A model generated the notes under the pieces. It made no database searches, was not told where the DNA came from, and saw only the letters and a program-made list of their open reading frames with translations. Shown here one piece after another: positions 1 to 7,661 of a DNA stretch of 64,000 nucleotides. This DNA comes from an uncultured Eubacteriales bacterium (GTDB lineage: Bacteria; Bacillota; Clostridia; Christensenellales; Borkfalkiaceae): assembly GCA_900540805.1 (NCBI GenBank), contig UQHL01000013.1, positions 21,311-85,310 of the forward strand, given 5' to 3'. The translations under genes were made by a program, and so were the position numbers. Each line of letters begins with the position of its first letter. Position 1 is the first letter of the stretch.

Positions 1-1
1 C

Positions 2-814
2 GCGCCCGAGCTGTTCGATTTGACGGGCTGTAAATGTATTGCGGGCTATACCTACGCTGCGGCGGAGGAGACCAAATCCGTAAGCGTCAGCTTCCGTGGG
101 TTCGGCGAAGTGACGCGGTATTTTAACGACCAAACGGGCGCTCAGCTTTTCGAGGCATATCTGGACGCGGGTGCAGGGGTGATGTTTACGGTGCGCGATT
201 ACGGAGAAATTTATTTCGCTACCTCGACCGGATCCGGTCGGTTGGAAAAAGATTACGATGGCGGGTGGTATTACTACGACGATAACAAAGAACAGATTTT
301 CGTGGAAGAAGAGTACATTTATTCGTTGGATAAGTACTATTTCGACGAAACAGAGAAACAGTTTTATTTGCTTGAAAACGAAGCTTTCTACCTCGTTTCT
401 TTCGATAAAGAAACGGGCGCGATGACAAAGGGCGAGGTTGCGGATTATATTCGGGCGGAATCAAACCGAGAGGAAACGAAAGTCACCGCGACGTTCGATA
501 TTACGTTTACCGTGGCGGACAATACCGCGACTACCGTCGTAAAGTGCGGCGACCAAATTCTGGGGACCGTTTCTCAGGCGTTAAAAACCGAAATCGATAC
601 GATCTATCTTTTCTCCTTCGGCGGAAGGGTGGACGAACCGAGCCGCTTTGAACAGATCGAAATTCGAGAAATCACGATAAACGGCGTAACCTATACGGAC
701 GTCCATCTTTATATTTCTCTCGACGCATATCGCGTGGAGATAGGCAGCGATCACGGACACGAAGCGGTCGAGTTTTCCGCCGCGGGTACTCCCGTCGTGG
801 AAACGATTGCGTAA
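2..814 (+). CDS. Hypothetical protein, 5' end outside window
   Basis: The reading frame is open to the left edge, so the true start lies upstream; the first in-frame start-like codon inside the window (TTG at 20) is not preceded by a ribosome site. The visible 271 residues are rich in Tyr, Asp, Glu and Thr, with alternating hydrophobic/polar stretches typical of secreted beta-rich proteins. No membrane segment or catalytic motif is visible in this part. It ends just before a strong terminator at 839-874, so it is the last gene of its unit. I do not recognise the family; an extracytoplasmic or lipoprotein role is a guess from composition and from the many similar proteins in this genome. Confidence 0.7.
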   Translation, partial: APELFDLTGCKCIAGYTYAAAEETKSVSVSFRGFGEVTRYFNDQTGAQLFEAYLDAGAGVMFTVRDYGEIYFATSTGSGRLEKDYDGGWYYYDDNKEQIFVEEEYIYSLDKYYFDETEKQFYLLENEAFYLVSFDKETGAMTKGEVADYIRAESNREETKVTATFDITFTVADNTATTVVKCGDQILGTVSQALKTEIDTIYLFSFGGRVDEPSRFEQIEIREITINGVTYTDVHLYISLDAYRVEIGSDHGHEAVEFSAAGTPVVETIA

Positions 815-838
815 GCTTTTGAAAAAATGCGGCATAGG

Positions 839-874
839 CGCCCGCCTCCGAAAAAAAATCGGGGCGGGCGTTTT
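839..874 (+). terminator. Intrinsic terminator
   Basis: An 8-bp GC-rich stem (CGCCCGCC at 839-846 with GGCGGGCG at 863-870) with an A-rich loop is followed by TTTT. It closes the unit ending at 814. Confidence 0.85.
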
Positions 875-897
875 ATGTGCAACCGAACCCGATTTAC

Positions 898-925
898 TTG
901 CTTTTTTTGCCGCAATGAATATAAT
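898..925 (+). promoter_or_regulatory. Promoter of the sigma factor operon
   Basis: TTGCTT (898-903) and TATAAT (920-925) are separated by 16 bp. It would give a leader of about 110 nt before the sigma factor gene. Confidence 0.6.
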
Positions 926-997
926 TAAACTGTACGGCGGCGTTCCGCAAGGAAAATTTTCGGCAAAAACCGCAACCGTAAGGAGTTAAAATCTACT

Positions 998-1048
998 ATG
1001 CAGGTGAACGGAAAAGGTTATCGTTTGCGTGCGAAGGAGCGCAAATGA
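998..1048 (+). CDS. Possible 16-aa leader peptide upstream of sigma factor
   Basis: ATG at 998 opens a 16-codon frame rich in Lys and Arg, whose TGA (1046-1048) overlaps the ATG of the sigma factor gene (1045) as ATGA. An AAGGAG lies upstream at about 980, slightly far from the ATG. The overlap suggests translational coupling, but nothing beyond position and spacing supports expression. Confidence 0.25.
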   Translation: MQVNGKGYRLRAKERK

Positions 1049-1602
1049 CGGATGAAGAGATCGTCGGGAAATATTTTTTGCGCGATCAGTCCGCTCTGTC
1101 CGCCACGGCGGAGAAGTACGGCGGCTTTCTGCGCGCCGTGTCCGTTAACATCTTACATAACGGCTCCGACGCAGAGGAATGCGTAAGCGACACCTATCTC
1201 GCCTGCTGGAATACCATTCCGCCCGAAAATCCCCGTTCGCTGAAAGCTTATGCGGGCACCTTATGCCGCAATATTTCCTTCGATTGCTATAAGCGCGCGC
1301 ACGCGCAGAAACGGGGCGGCGGCAGAACGGAGATGCTGCTTTCGGAGATCGAGGATTTTCTGCCCGCGGAAGGAAGCGGGGCGGACTATGAGGAGACGGA
1401 CGCGGCGGAGGCGATAAACGAGTTTCTTTCCTCCTTGAAATCGGCTCAGCGGGTGGTGTTTGTCAGGCGGTATTGGTTTTTTGACGATGTAAAAGATATT
1501 GCGGACCGCATGGGCTTTTCCGAAAGCAAGGTGAAATCCATTCTTTTCCGCACGCGAAAGAAGCTCAAAGAAAAACTCATTCGGGAGGGCATCGGCGTAT
1601 GA
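1045..1602 (+). CDS. RNA polymerase sigma-70 family factor (ECF type)
   Basis: This 185-aa protein has the two-domain layout of ECF sigma factors. The region-2 helix lies near residues 20-80 (NILHNGSDAEECVSDTYLACW, then an SFDCYKR end). Region 4 lies near 125-180, with a helix-turn-helix around KDIADRMGFSESKVKSILFR. It would direct RNA polymerase to a small stress or envelope regulon. The start has an AAGGAG eight bases upstream. The next gene overlaps by ATGA and encodes a single-pass membrane protein, the usual place for an anti-sigma factor. The target regulon cannot be read from this window; the three promoters nearby are ordinary sigma-A type. Confidence 0.9.
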   Translation: MTDEEIVGKYFLRDQSALSATAEKYGGFLRAVSVNILHNGSDAEECVSDTYLACWNTIPPENPRSLKAYAGTLCRNISFDCYKRAHAQKRGGGRTEMLLSEIEDFLPAEGSGADYEETDAAEAINEFLSSLKSAQRVVFVRRYWFFDDVKDIADRMGFSESKVKSILFRTRKKLKEKLIREGIGV

Positions 1603-1994
1603 GCGACAAGAAAAATTTTTCCGCGCTCGGCAGAATAGACGAAAAATACGTCGAGGAAGCGGACGGGTATTCCGTTGCGCCCGAAGCGCGGCGGGGCGGA
1701 GCAAAATCGTCGCGGCGGCGAAAGCGTTTCGTAAAGAGCGTCGTCGGGCTTGCCGCGGGGCTTGCGATCGTATGCGTCGGGGGCTTTTGGCTGAAGCAGA
1801 CGGTTTTCCTTGCGAAAAGAGGCGAGCCCAATAAAGGGGCCACCTGGGAGGGCGCTCCCTCCGATACGGAAAACGATACGCAGGGCGGCGATGCCTGCAA
1901 CCCTTCGGATTCCTTTTCTTCTTCGTCTTCGTCCTCGTCCTCCTCTTCGGGCGCGTCGGACTCCGCGTCGGAAGGCTCGGAAATTTTTCCGTAA
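1599..1994 (+). CDS. Single-pass membrane protein, candidate anti-sigma partner
   Basis: A 131-aa protein overlapping the sigma gene by 4 nt. Residues 1-43 are charged and cytosolic in character, with a basic cluster just before a membrane helix near residues 46-62. The outer part is low-complexity, with a run of about eleven Ser residues (tcttcgtcc-type codons) near the C-terminus. Position and topology match anti-sigma factors, but no zinc-binding HxxxCxxC motif of the ZAS family is present, so the role is inferred from context only. The Ser run could be a flexible wall-spanning linker; the absence of any folded domain after it raises the possibility that the gene is truncated. Confidence 0.6.
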   Translation: MSDKKNFSALGRIDEKYVEEADGYSVAPEARRGGAKSSRRRKRFVKSVVGLAAGLAIVCVGGFWLKQTVFLAKRGEPNKGATWEGAPSDTENDTQGGDACNPSDSFSSSSSSSSSSSGASDSASEGSEIFP

Positions 1995-2085
1995 ACTGCA
2001 TAGAGCGGACGTACCGAACGGAAAACGTCGCGTTAACATTTTGAAAAGCTTTTCGTAAAACGGAAGAACGTAACAAAGCGGCCGA

Positions 2086-2211
2086 AAGCGAGCGTCTCCG
2101 CTTTTTTCCTGCGAAAAATTCAACGTCAAGCGAGCGTCTCCGCTTTTTTTCTACGAAAAATTCAACGTCAAGCGAGCGTCTCCGCCTTTTTCCCGCGAAA
2201 AACTCAACGTC
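2086..2211. repeat. Three tandem 42-bp repeats with terminator-like hairpins
   Basis: Units at 2086-2127, 2128-2169 and 2170-2211 are near identical. Each begins AAGCGAGCGTCTCCGC, followed by a T-run, then a GCGAAAAA-type and CAACGTC tail. In units 1 and 2 AAGCG pairs with CGCTT before T6-T7, so each unit is a minimal hairpin plus T-run. The rest of the 570-bp gap 1995-2564 holds a terminator (2368-2400) and a promoter (2417-2445); I see no gene in it. Confidence 0.85.
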
Positions 2212-2367
2212 GAAAATTTCCCCGCTCCATATGCAAGCGGAGCCTGCCGCCCGTCGGGGCGTGCTTCGAAAATTTTATAAAAGTGCAAAAACACGGCGTC
2301 GATTTTTTCGGCGCTGTTTTTCCACATTAATATCATTTTTTGCGGTATAATTCCATGTTTTTACGGC

Positions 2368-2400
2368 AAACGGGGCTTAAACCCCGTTTTTTTCTTTTTT
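2368..2400 (+). terminator. Intrinsic terminator before the ABC exporter unit
   Basis: AACGGGG (2369-2375) pairs with CCCCGTT, followed by a long T-rich tract. It insulates the ABC operon from upstream transcription. Confidence 0.8.
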
Positions 2401-2416
2401 CGTCCGCGCCGCTTTC

Positions 2417-2445
2417 TTGACTTTATTTCCCGAAATAATTATAAT
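2417..2445 (+). promoter_or_regulatory. Promoter of the ABC exporter operon
   Basis: TTGACT (2417-2422) and TATAAT (2440-2445) with a 17-bp spacer. The leader to the first ATG is about 110 nt. Confidence 0.75.
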
Positions 2446-2564
2446 ACACAAATGTAGAATAAAACTTGAAATAGAATTATTACACACTCTTTACAAAACT
2501 TTCGCGCGCTTTACAAAGGGGCGGGCGAAGAATACGGAAAAAGAAAAAAAAACGGAGGTAACGT

Positions 2565-3491
2565 ATGAGCGTCATTGACGTAAAGCAGCTGACGAAGGAT
2601 TACGGCTCGGGGCGGGGCGTATTCGACGTCACGTTCGGCGTCGGAAAGGGCGAGGTATTTGGGTTTCTCGGGCCGAACGGCGCGGGAAAATCGACAACGA
2701 TCCGACATCTCATGGGCTTTTCGAGGCCCGACGGCGGATCGACGGAAATTTTCGGGAAGAAAACGTTTGAACGGTATTTCGAGATTTTGGGAAAAGTGGG
2801 ATACATTCCGGGCGAGATCGCGCTGCCCGCGGGGCTGACGGGCTGGGAGTTCCTGCGCATGATGCAGAGCCTTCAGGGCGTGCGCGACGAAAAGCGGCTG
2901 AACTACCTTCTGAAGCTTTTCGAGCTCGATCCGTCGGGGGAGACCAAGCGCATGAGCCTGGGCGTCAAGCGCAAGCTGGCGGTGGTGGCGGCGTTTATGA
3001 ACGATCCCGACGTGCTTATTCTCGACGAGCCGACCAGCGGCCTCGATCCCGTCATGCAGGACGTATTTGTGGATTTCGTCAAAAAGGAAAAATCGCGCGG
3101 AAAAACGATTCTGCTTTCCAGCCATATCTTTTCGGAGGTCGATGCCACGTGCGACAGGATTGCGATCATCAAGGACGGGCGGCTGGTATCCGTGTTTGAG
3201 GCGGACGAGCTGAGGCATTCGGCGCAGAAGGTCTATGAGGTGTATTTTTCCGACCTGCAAAATTACGATGCCTTCCGTTTCCGATACAAAAACAGCAAGC
3301 TGCTCCGCGTCATCGCCGAGGACAGAATAAGCGCTTCGGTTCTGCTTTCGACGGAAGATAGATACATAAACGAAGTAATCCGTATTCTCTCGGGCTTCGG
3401 TATGCGCGATTTCAGCCACATGAAAGAGACGCTTGAAGACTATTTTATGAGCTATTACAAGGAAGATAAAGATTTCAAAGGAGCGCTCTGA
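2565..3491 (+). CDS. ABC transporter ATP-binding protein (first of pair)
   Basis: A 308-aa ATPase of the CcmA/drug-exporter type. The Walker A motif GPNGAGKST is at residues 36-44, a Q-loop region follows, a degenerate signature MSLGVKRK lies near 136, and Walker B with D-loop (LILDEPTSGLD) near 155-166. The switch His lies in LLSSHIF. The C-terminal 90 residues form the accessory domain usual in this subfamily. AGGAGGT-type ribosome site precedes ATG 2565. It probably forms a heterodimer with the next gene, which starts one base after its stop, and with the permease at 4402. The non-canonical signature (LSGGQ replaced) is shared by both ATPases, which is common in this family. Confidence 0.92.
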   Translation: MSVIDVKQLTKDYGSGRGVFDVTFGVGKGEVFGFLGPNGAGKSTTIRHLMGFSRPDGGSTEIFGKKTFERYFEILGKVGYIPGEIALPAGLTGWEFLRMMQSLQGVRDEKRLNYLLKLFELDPSGETKRMSLGVKRKLAVVAAFMNDPDVLILDEPTSGLDPVMQDVFVDFVKKEKSRGKTILLSSHIFSEVDATCDRIAIIKDGRLVSVFEADELRHSAQKVYEVYFSDLQNYDAFRFRYKNSKLLRVIAEDRISASVLLSTEDRYINEVIRILSGFGMRDFSHMKETLEDYFMSYYKEDKDFKGAL

Positions 3492-4412
3492 ATGATGCAA
3501 CCCGTTATCGAGATAAAAAAACTGACAAAGGATTACGGTTACGGCCGCGGCATTTTCGACGTCGATTTAACCGTATATAAGGGCGAAATGGTAGGGTTTG
3601 TCGGCACCAACGGCAGCGGAAAAACCACGACGATCAGAAATATTCTGGGCTTTTTAAGGCCCACGAAGGGCGCGGCATACGTCCACGGGCTGGAGGCGTG
3701 GACGCACTCGAGCGAGATCGTCAAAAGGATCGGCTATGTGCCCGGAGAAATCGCTTTTCCCGACCTTTCCACGGGGACGGAATTTCTCAAGAGCCAGGCG
3801 GGCTTTCTGGGCGTGGAAAGCATGGAATACGCCAATTTGCTGATCGAACGGCTTCAGCTCGATCCGCGCGCGCCGTTAAAGCGCATGAGCAAGGGCATGA
3901 AGCAAAAGACGGCGATCGTCGCCGCACTGATGGCGAACCCCGAAATCCTCGTGCTGGACGAACCGACGACGGGGCTGGATCCCCTGATGCGGGACGCCTT
4001 TCTCGATATCGTCCGCGCGGAGCACGCGAAGGGAAAGACGATTTTTATGAGCAGCCACATGTTCGAGGAGCTGGAGCAGACCTGCAACCGCGTGGCGCTG
4101 ATTCAAAACGGCCGTATCGCGGACGTGGCGGATTTGAAAAGCATCGAAAACCGTCCCGAGAAGGAGTTCAAAATCGAGCTTTCGCACCCTGAGGACTATC
4201 TCGCGTTCAAGCGTCTGGGCTATACAATCGTACGCGACCAGCCGCAGTATAACCAAGTGACGATTCGTATTTCGGGAAAGCAGATCAACCGTCTTTTCCT
4301 CGACCTCACAAATTTCAACGTCAAATTTATTTCCGAGGTGAAATACACCCTCGAAAAACATTTCAAAGAAGTGCTGCAAAAAGAAAAGGAGAAGAGCAAA
4401 AATGTTCAGTAA
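3492..4412 (+). CDS. ABC transporter ATP-binding protein (second of pair)
   Basis: A 306-aa paralogue of the preceding ATPase. Walker A is GTNGSGKTT at residues 38-46, the signature is MSKGMKQK, Walker B is ILVLDEPTTGLDP and the switch His sits in MSSHMF. The start follows directly on the preceding TGA, with AAGGAG at about 3478; a second ATG at 3495 could also be used. Its last 11 bases overlap the permease gene. Two different ATPases with one permease gene suggests an asymmetric ABC-2 exporter. The TetR gene downstream suggests export of a toxic or membrane-active compound; the substrate is unknown. Confidence 0.92.
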   Translation: MMQPVIEIKKLTKDYGYGRGIFDVDLTVYKGEMVGFVGTNGSGKTTTIRNILGFLRPTKGAAYVHGLEAWTHSSEIVKRIGYVPGEIAFPDLSTGTEFLKSQAGFLGVESMEYANLLIERLQLDPRAPLKRMSKGMKQKTAIVAALMANPEILVLDEPTTGLDPLMRDAFLDIVRAEHAKGKTIFMSSHMFEELEQTCNRVALIQNGRIADVADLKSIENRPEKEFKIELSHPEDYLAFKRLGYTIVRDQPQYNQVTIRISGKQINRLFLDLTNFNVKFISEVKYTLEKHFKEVLQKEKEKSKNVQ

Positions 4413-6018
4413 ATCATTGTTCAAACAGTCCTGCAAGGCCAACGGCGCCATGTGGGCGATCATTACCTTTGCAACCTGTTTTATGCTGGCCTGCGTCATG
4501 CTGATCGCGGGCGGCGGAAATCTCGCGGAAGCGAAAACCGCGATCGCGGATACCATTATTCAGGGCGAACTCACTTCGCAGATGCAGCAGCGCGCCGTCA
4601 ATTACTATATGATCTCCAACGAGGCGCTCGGCCATTTCGACGAGACGTTCAAAGCGGAGCTCGTCAAGGCCGCGCTCGGGCAGGAGGCCGCCGACGCCTA
4701 TGCCGCGGCCTACCGCGCGTCGCTCGAGGCGGGCAAAAGCGAAGCGGAGGCCAAGGCCGACGGGCAGGCCGCCGCGTCCCGCGCCGCGTCCTCCGTCGCG
4801 TATGCCGCCTCGGTGAAGGAGCTGTCGGATTATGCCGCGGTCGTCGCGGAGGAAAAGGGCTATGCGGCCGATTCGGTCGAGGCGAAAGAGATACAGGGCG
4901 CGATTTTCACCGTGCTCAATCCCATGGTCGGGGCCGACGTCTATATGTTCGACGAGTTTTACGCAAAACAGGGAGAGGCGGCGCCCAGGTATGAGCTGAC
5001 GGATATTCTCACCACCTCCGCGAAGGAACGCGCCGCCTATCGGAGCGACTACGCCGCCAAAAACAGCGCCGTCTTTCTCGCGGGAAACATGATCGAGGAA
5101 AGCAACGTCCAGTTGGTGGTGGACGCGCTGGCAAGCTTCGGCGTCACAAAGGAGAAGTATCGGGAATTCGGGTTTGACGACTATGCGCAGATCAAGGATA
5201 TCGCCGTGTCCGCGCTGATCGATTTCCGCGCCAATCTGGCGTATCGGCTGGAAAATATCCGGGACGGGGAAACGGAGGAAAGCATTGTCGCCGAGCTGAC
5301 GAAGGATATTACCCAAAGCCTTCTGGCCAGCCTTCCCTCGGAAGTGGGCGACGCCCTGGAGGAGATCGGGCAGATGGATATGTACGGCACGCTCGTCGGC
5401 TCGATTTTCTTCAAGATGGCGGGGCTGCTGCTGCCGATTATCTATTTGATTATGACCGCAAATTCCCTGATCGCGGGGCAGGTGGACAGCGGCTCGATGG
5501 CGTATATTCTGTCCTCCTCCGTCAAACGCCGCGCCGTCACCTTTACGCAGGGCGTCTTTCTCGTCGGCTCTCTGTTTCTGATGTTCTGCTGTACGGGCGT
5601 CACCAGCATCGTCTGTCTCGCCGTCGTGGACGTGGAAACGTCGCTGACCTACGCAAAACTGCTGCTCATCAACCTGGGCGCGTTCCTCGTGATGTTCGCC
5701 ATGAGCGGTATCTGCTTTCTCGCCTCCTGCTGGTTTAACCGCAGCAAACATTCGATGGCGCTGGGCGGCGGACTAAATATGTTCTTCCTCGTCGCCACCA
5801 TGCTGGGGCTGTTCGGGTCGCCCGTCCTGCCGTCTATTCTGCGCATGAAGGCGTTAAACGGCTTCAATTACGTAACGATTATCTCCCTGTTTGACGTGGT
5901 ATCCATTCTCGAGGGCGGAACGGCGTTTTTGTGGAAACTGGGGATATTGGCGGCCGTGGGGCTGGTGTGCTACGTGATCGGCTCCGCGAAATTTGCGAGA
6001 AAGGACCTGCCGCTGTAA
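4402..6018 (+). CDS. ABC-2 type exporter permease
   Basis: A 538-aa membrane protein. One membrane helix (about 12-33) is followed by a large, Ala/Glu-rich extracytoplasmic domain to about residue 335, then five or so helices to the C-terminus (about 343-535). This layout, with the big loop after helix 1, is that of ABC-2 permeases. It overlaps the upstream ATPase gene by 11 nt, so all three proteins are translated together. The loop contains a low-complexity Ala-rich stretch (residues 85-150) with a likely coiled coil. The transported substrate is not evident. Confidence 0.85.
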   Translation: MFSKSLFKQSCKANGAMWAIITFATCFMLACVMLIAGGGNLAEAKTAIADTIIQGELTSQMQQRAVNYYMISNEALGHFDETFKAELVKAALGQEAADAYAAAYRASLEAGKSEAEAKADGQAAASRAASSVAYAASVKELSDYAAVVAEEKGYAADSVEAKEIQGAIFTVLNPMVGADVYMFDEFYAKQGEAAPRYELTDILTTSAKERAAYRSDYAAKNSAVFLAGNMIEESNVQLVVDALASFGVTKEKYREFGFDDYAQIKDIAVSALIDFRANLAYRLENIRDGETEESIVAELTKDITQSLLASLPSEVGDALEEIGQMDMYGTLVGSIFFKMAGLLLPIIYLIMTANSLIAGQVDSGSMAYILSSSVKRRAVTFTQGVFLVGSLFLMFCCTGVTSIVCLAVVDVETSLTYAKLLLINLGAFLVMFAMSGICFLASCWFNRSKHSMALGGGLNMFFLVATMLGLFGSPVLPSILRMKALNGFNYVTIISLFDVVSILEGGTAFLWKLGILAAVGLVCYVIGSAKFARKDLPL

Positions 6019-6045
6019 GCGGGGAGGGAAAAATACTTCTTTTTC

Positions 6046-6075
6046 TTGACTTATGCCGCGCTTGTGTATTATAAT
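6046..6075 (+). promoter_or_regulatory. Promoter of the TetR gene
   Basis: TTGACT (6046-6051), 18-bp spacer, TATAAT (6070-6075), then AAGGAGAAA before ATG 6099. It lies directly behind the permease stop, so the regulator is transcribed on its own. Confidence 0.75.
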
Positions 6076-6098
6076 AAAGGGGAACGAAGGAGAAAGCC

Positions 6099-6710
6099 AT
6101 GGAATATACTGAAAGGGCGGCGGAAGAAAAAAAGACCGACCGTCGGGTAATCAAGACGAAGCGGGCGATCCGCAACGCCTTTGCGGAGCTGCTTTCGCAT
6201 AAGGATATCAACGATATCACGATCAAGGATATCGCGGACACGGCGGACATCAACCGTAAAACGGTGTATAATTATTACAACGGGATACACGAGATCCTCG
6301 ACGAAATCGAAAACGATCTCGTGTCCTCGTTTGAAAAGGTAATCAGGGATATCGATTTTAAGCGCAATATCGAAAATCCTTACCGCATTTTCGAGACGCT
6401 GACGGCCGTCATCAACAGCGATATGGATTTTTACAGCCGACTGATGAAAATTGACGCCAATTCCCGTCTGGTGACGAAAATCGTTTCTTCGCTGAAAGTG
6501 CGCGTCAGGCAGGCGCTCGTCGCCCAATCCCCCCTCGACAAAAAGAAAATCGATCTCAGTGCGGGGTATATCACCTCGGGCATGCTGGCGGCATACCAGG
6601 ATTGGTTTAATTCGGGGCGGGAACAGTCTATCGAAGCGTTTTCGAAGGAAGTCAGCGTGCTGGTATTTTCGGGCGTCAGCGGACTGTTCGGGAAAGACGC
6701 GGGAAAATAA
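6099..6710 (+). CDS. TetR/AcrR family transcriptional regulator
   Basis: A 203-aa protein with the N-terminal TetR DNA-binding domain at about residues 18-65: TKRAIRNAFAELLSHKDIND, then ITIKDIADTADINRKTVYNYY, the recognition helix with its YNYY end. The remaining 135 residues are the helical ligand-binding and dimer domain, without recognisable residues. It follows the ABC exporter on its own promoter and probably represses that exporter until an exported compound binds. I saw no clear palindromic operator at 2417-2564, so the target is inferred from adjacency. Confidence 0.88.
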   Translation: MEYTERAAEEKKTDRRVIKTKRAIRNAFAELLSHKDINDITIKDIADTADINRKTVYNYYNGIHEILDEIENDLVSSFEKVIRDIDFKRNIENPYRIFETLTAVINSDMDFYSRLMKIDANSRLVTKIVSSLKVRVRQALVAQSPLDKKKIDLSAGYITSGMLAAYQDWFNSGREQSIEAFSKEVSVLVFSGVSGLFGKDAGK

Positions 6711-6862
6711 TTCCCGCGGAAAAAATCGCGTCCGCATACGGCGAAAGTCGCCCGCGTACGAAGGCGGCCGCGCAGAAAGGATACTCAATGCGGGAAAATC
6801 GCCCGCGCATAGAAAGCTCCCCGCACGGAAAAATATCCGCGCGGGGAAAATTGCTTTCCCGC

Positions 6863-6891
6863 TTGACAATCCCGTTCGTTCGTGATAAAAT
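6863..6891 (+). promoter_or_regulatory. Promoter of the GDPD unit
   Basis: TTGACA (6863-6868), 17-bp spacer, TAAAAT (6886-6891). The DNA before it (6711-6862) holds several CCCGCG/GAAAA variants but no gene. Confidence 0.75.
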
Positions 6892-6923
6892 AAATTTGCC
6901 GAACAGGCGGAGGAGGAGCAAGG

Positions 6924-7643
6924 ATGAATACCGTTAAGATAGACAAAAAAAATTGTCGGATGATCGCGCACCGCGGCGTGTCGGGGCTGGAAAAGGAGAA
7001 TACCTGCGCGGCGTTTGTCGCGGCGGGCGTCAAGACCTATTACGGGATAGAGACGGACGTGCACGTCACGGCCGACGGAGAGTATTTTATTTTCCACGAC
7101 GACAACATGAAGCGGATTGCGGGGGTGGATATGGATATCGAAAGGAGCACCGCCGAGCAGCTTCGCGCGGTGCGTATGCCCGATACCGACGGAAAGACCT
7201 TCCGCAGCGATCTCGTCGTGCCTGCGCTGAAGGACTATATCTCCATATGCGGCAAGTACGATAAGACGGCCGTGCTGGAGCTGAAAAATCCCATGGAAAG
7301 GAAGCACGTTTTGAATATCGCTGCGCTCGTCAAAGACATGGGGTGGCTGGACAGGACGATTTTCATTTCCTTTGCGAAAGAAAACCTCGTCACTTTGCGC
7401 GAAGAATACAAGGACGCCGACCTCCAGTTTCTCACGGGCGAGGCGAGCGACGAAAATTTTGAATTTATGAAACGCTACCGCCTGGGCGCGGATCTTTGCG
7501 GCACCTGCGTCAGCAAGGAATACGTCTCCCGCCTGCACGCGGAGGGGCTTCCCGTCAATTGCTGGACGATCGACCGTCCCGAGGATGCGGCGGCGCTGAT
7601 CGGTATGGGGGTGGACTTTATCACGTCGAATATTCTCGAATAA
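6924..7643 (+). CDS. Glycerophosphodiester phosphodiesterase family protein
   Basis: This 239-aa enzyme has the GDPD TIM-barrel signature: HRG with a following EN (residues 14-25, AHRGVSGLEKENTCAAF), the metal pair in ETDVHVTADG, and the catalytic His in FHDDN. A later ELK strand and a C-terminal WTIDRPEDA stretch are typical. It hydrolyses glycerophosphodiesters such as glycerophosphocholine to glycerol-3-phosphate and an alcohol. No signal peptide is seen, so it should be cytosolic. GGAGGAGG precedes the ATG. It starts a run of same-strand genes to 10072, but functional links among them are unclear. Confidence 0.9.
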   Translation: MNTVKIDKKNCRMIAHRGVSGLEKENTCAAFVAAGVKTYYGIETDVHVTADGEYFIFHDDNMKRIAGVDMDIERSTAEQLRAVRMPDTDGKTFRSDLVVPALKDYISICGKYDKTAVLELKNPMERKHVLNIAALVKDMGWLDRTIFISFAKENLVTLREEYKDADLQFLTGEASDENFEFMKRYRLGADLCGTCVSKEYVSRLHAEGLPVNCWTIDRPEDAAALIGMGVDFITSNILE

Positions 7644-7661
7644 AAACGGCGGAGGAGGAAT

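Noticed and set aside
807..989. 60-codon plus-strand frame
   Set aside because: It runs through the terminator at 839-874 and the promoter at 898-925 and has no ribosome site.
6069..7538. 489-codon minus-strand frame and similar long antisense frames (for example 4414-5751, 7716-8915, 35094-36653, 41932-43140)
   Set aside because: Each is antisense to a well-supported gene with clear motifs; long antisense frames are expected in GC-biased coding DNA.
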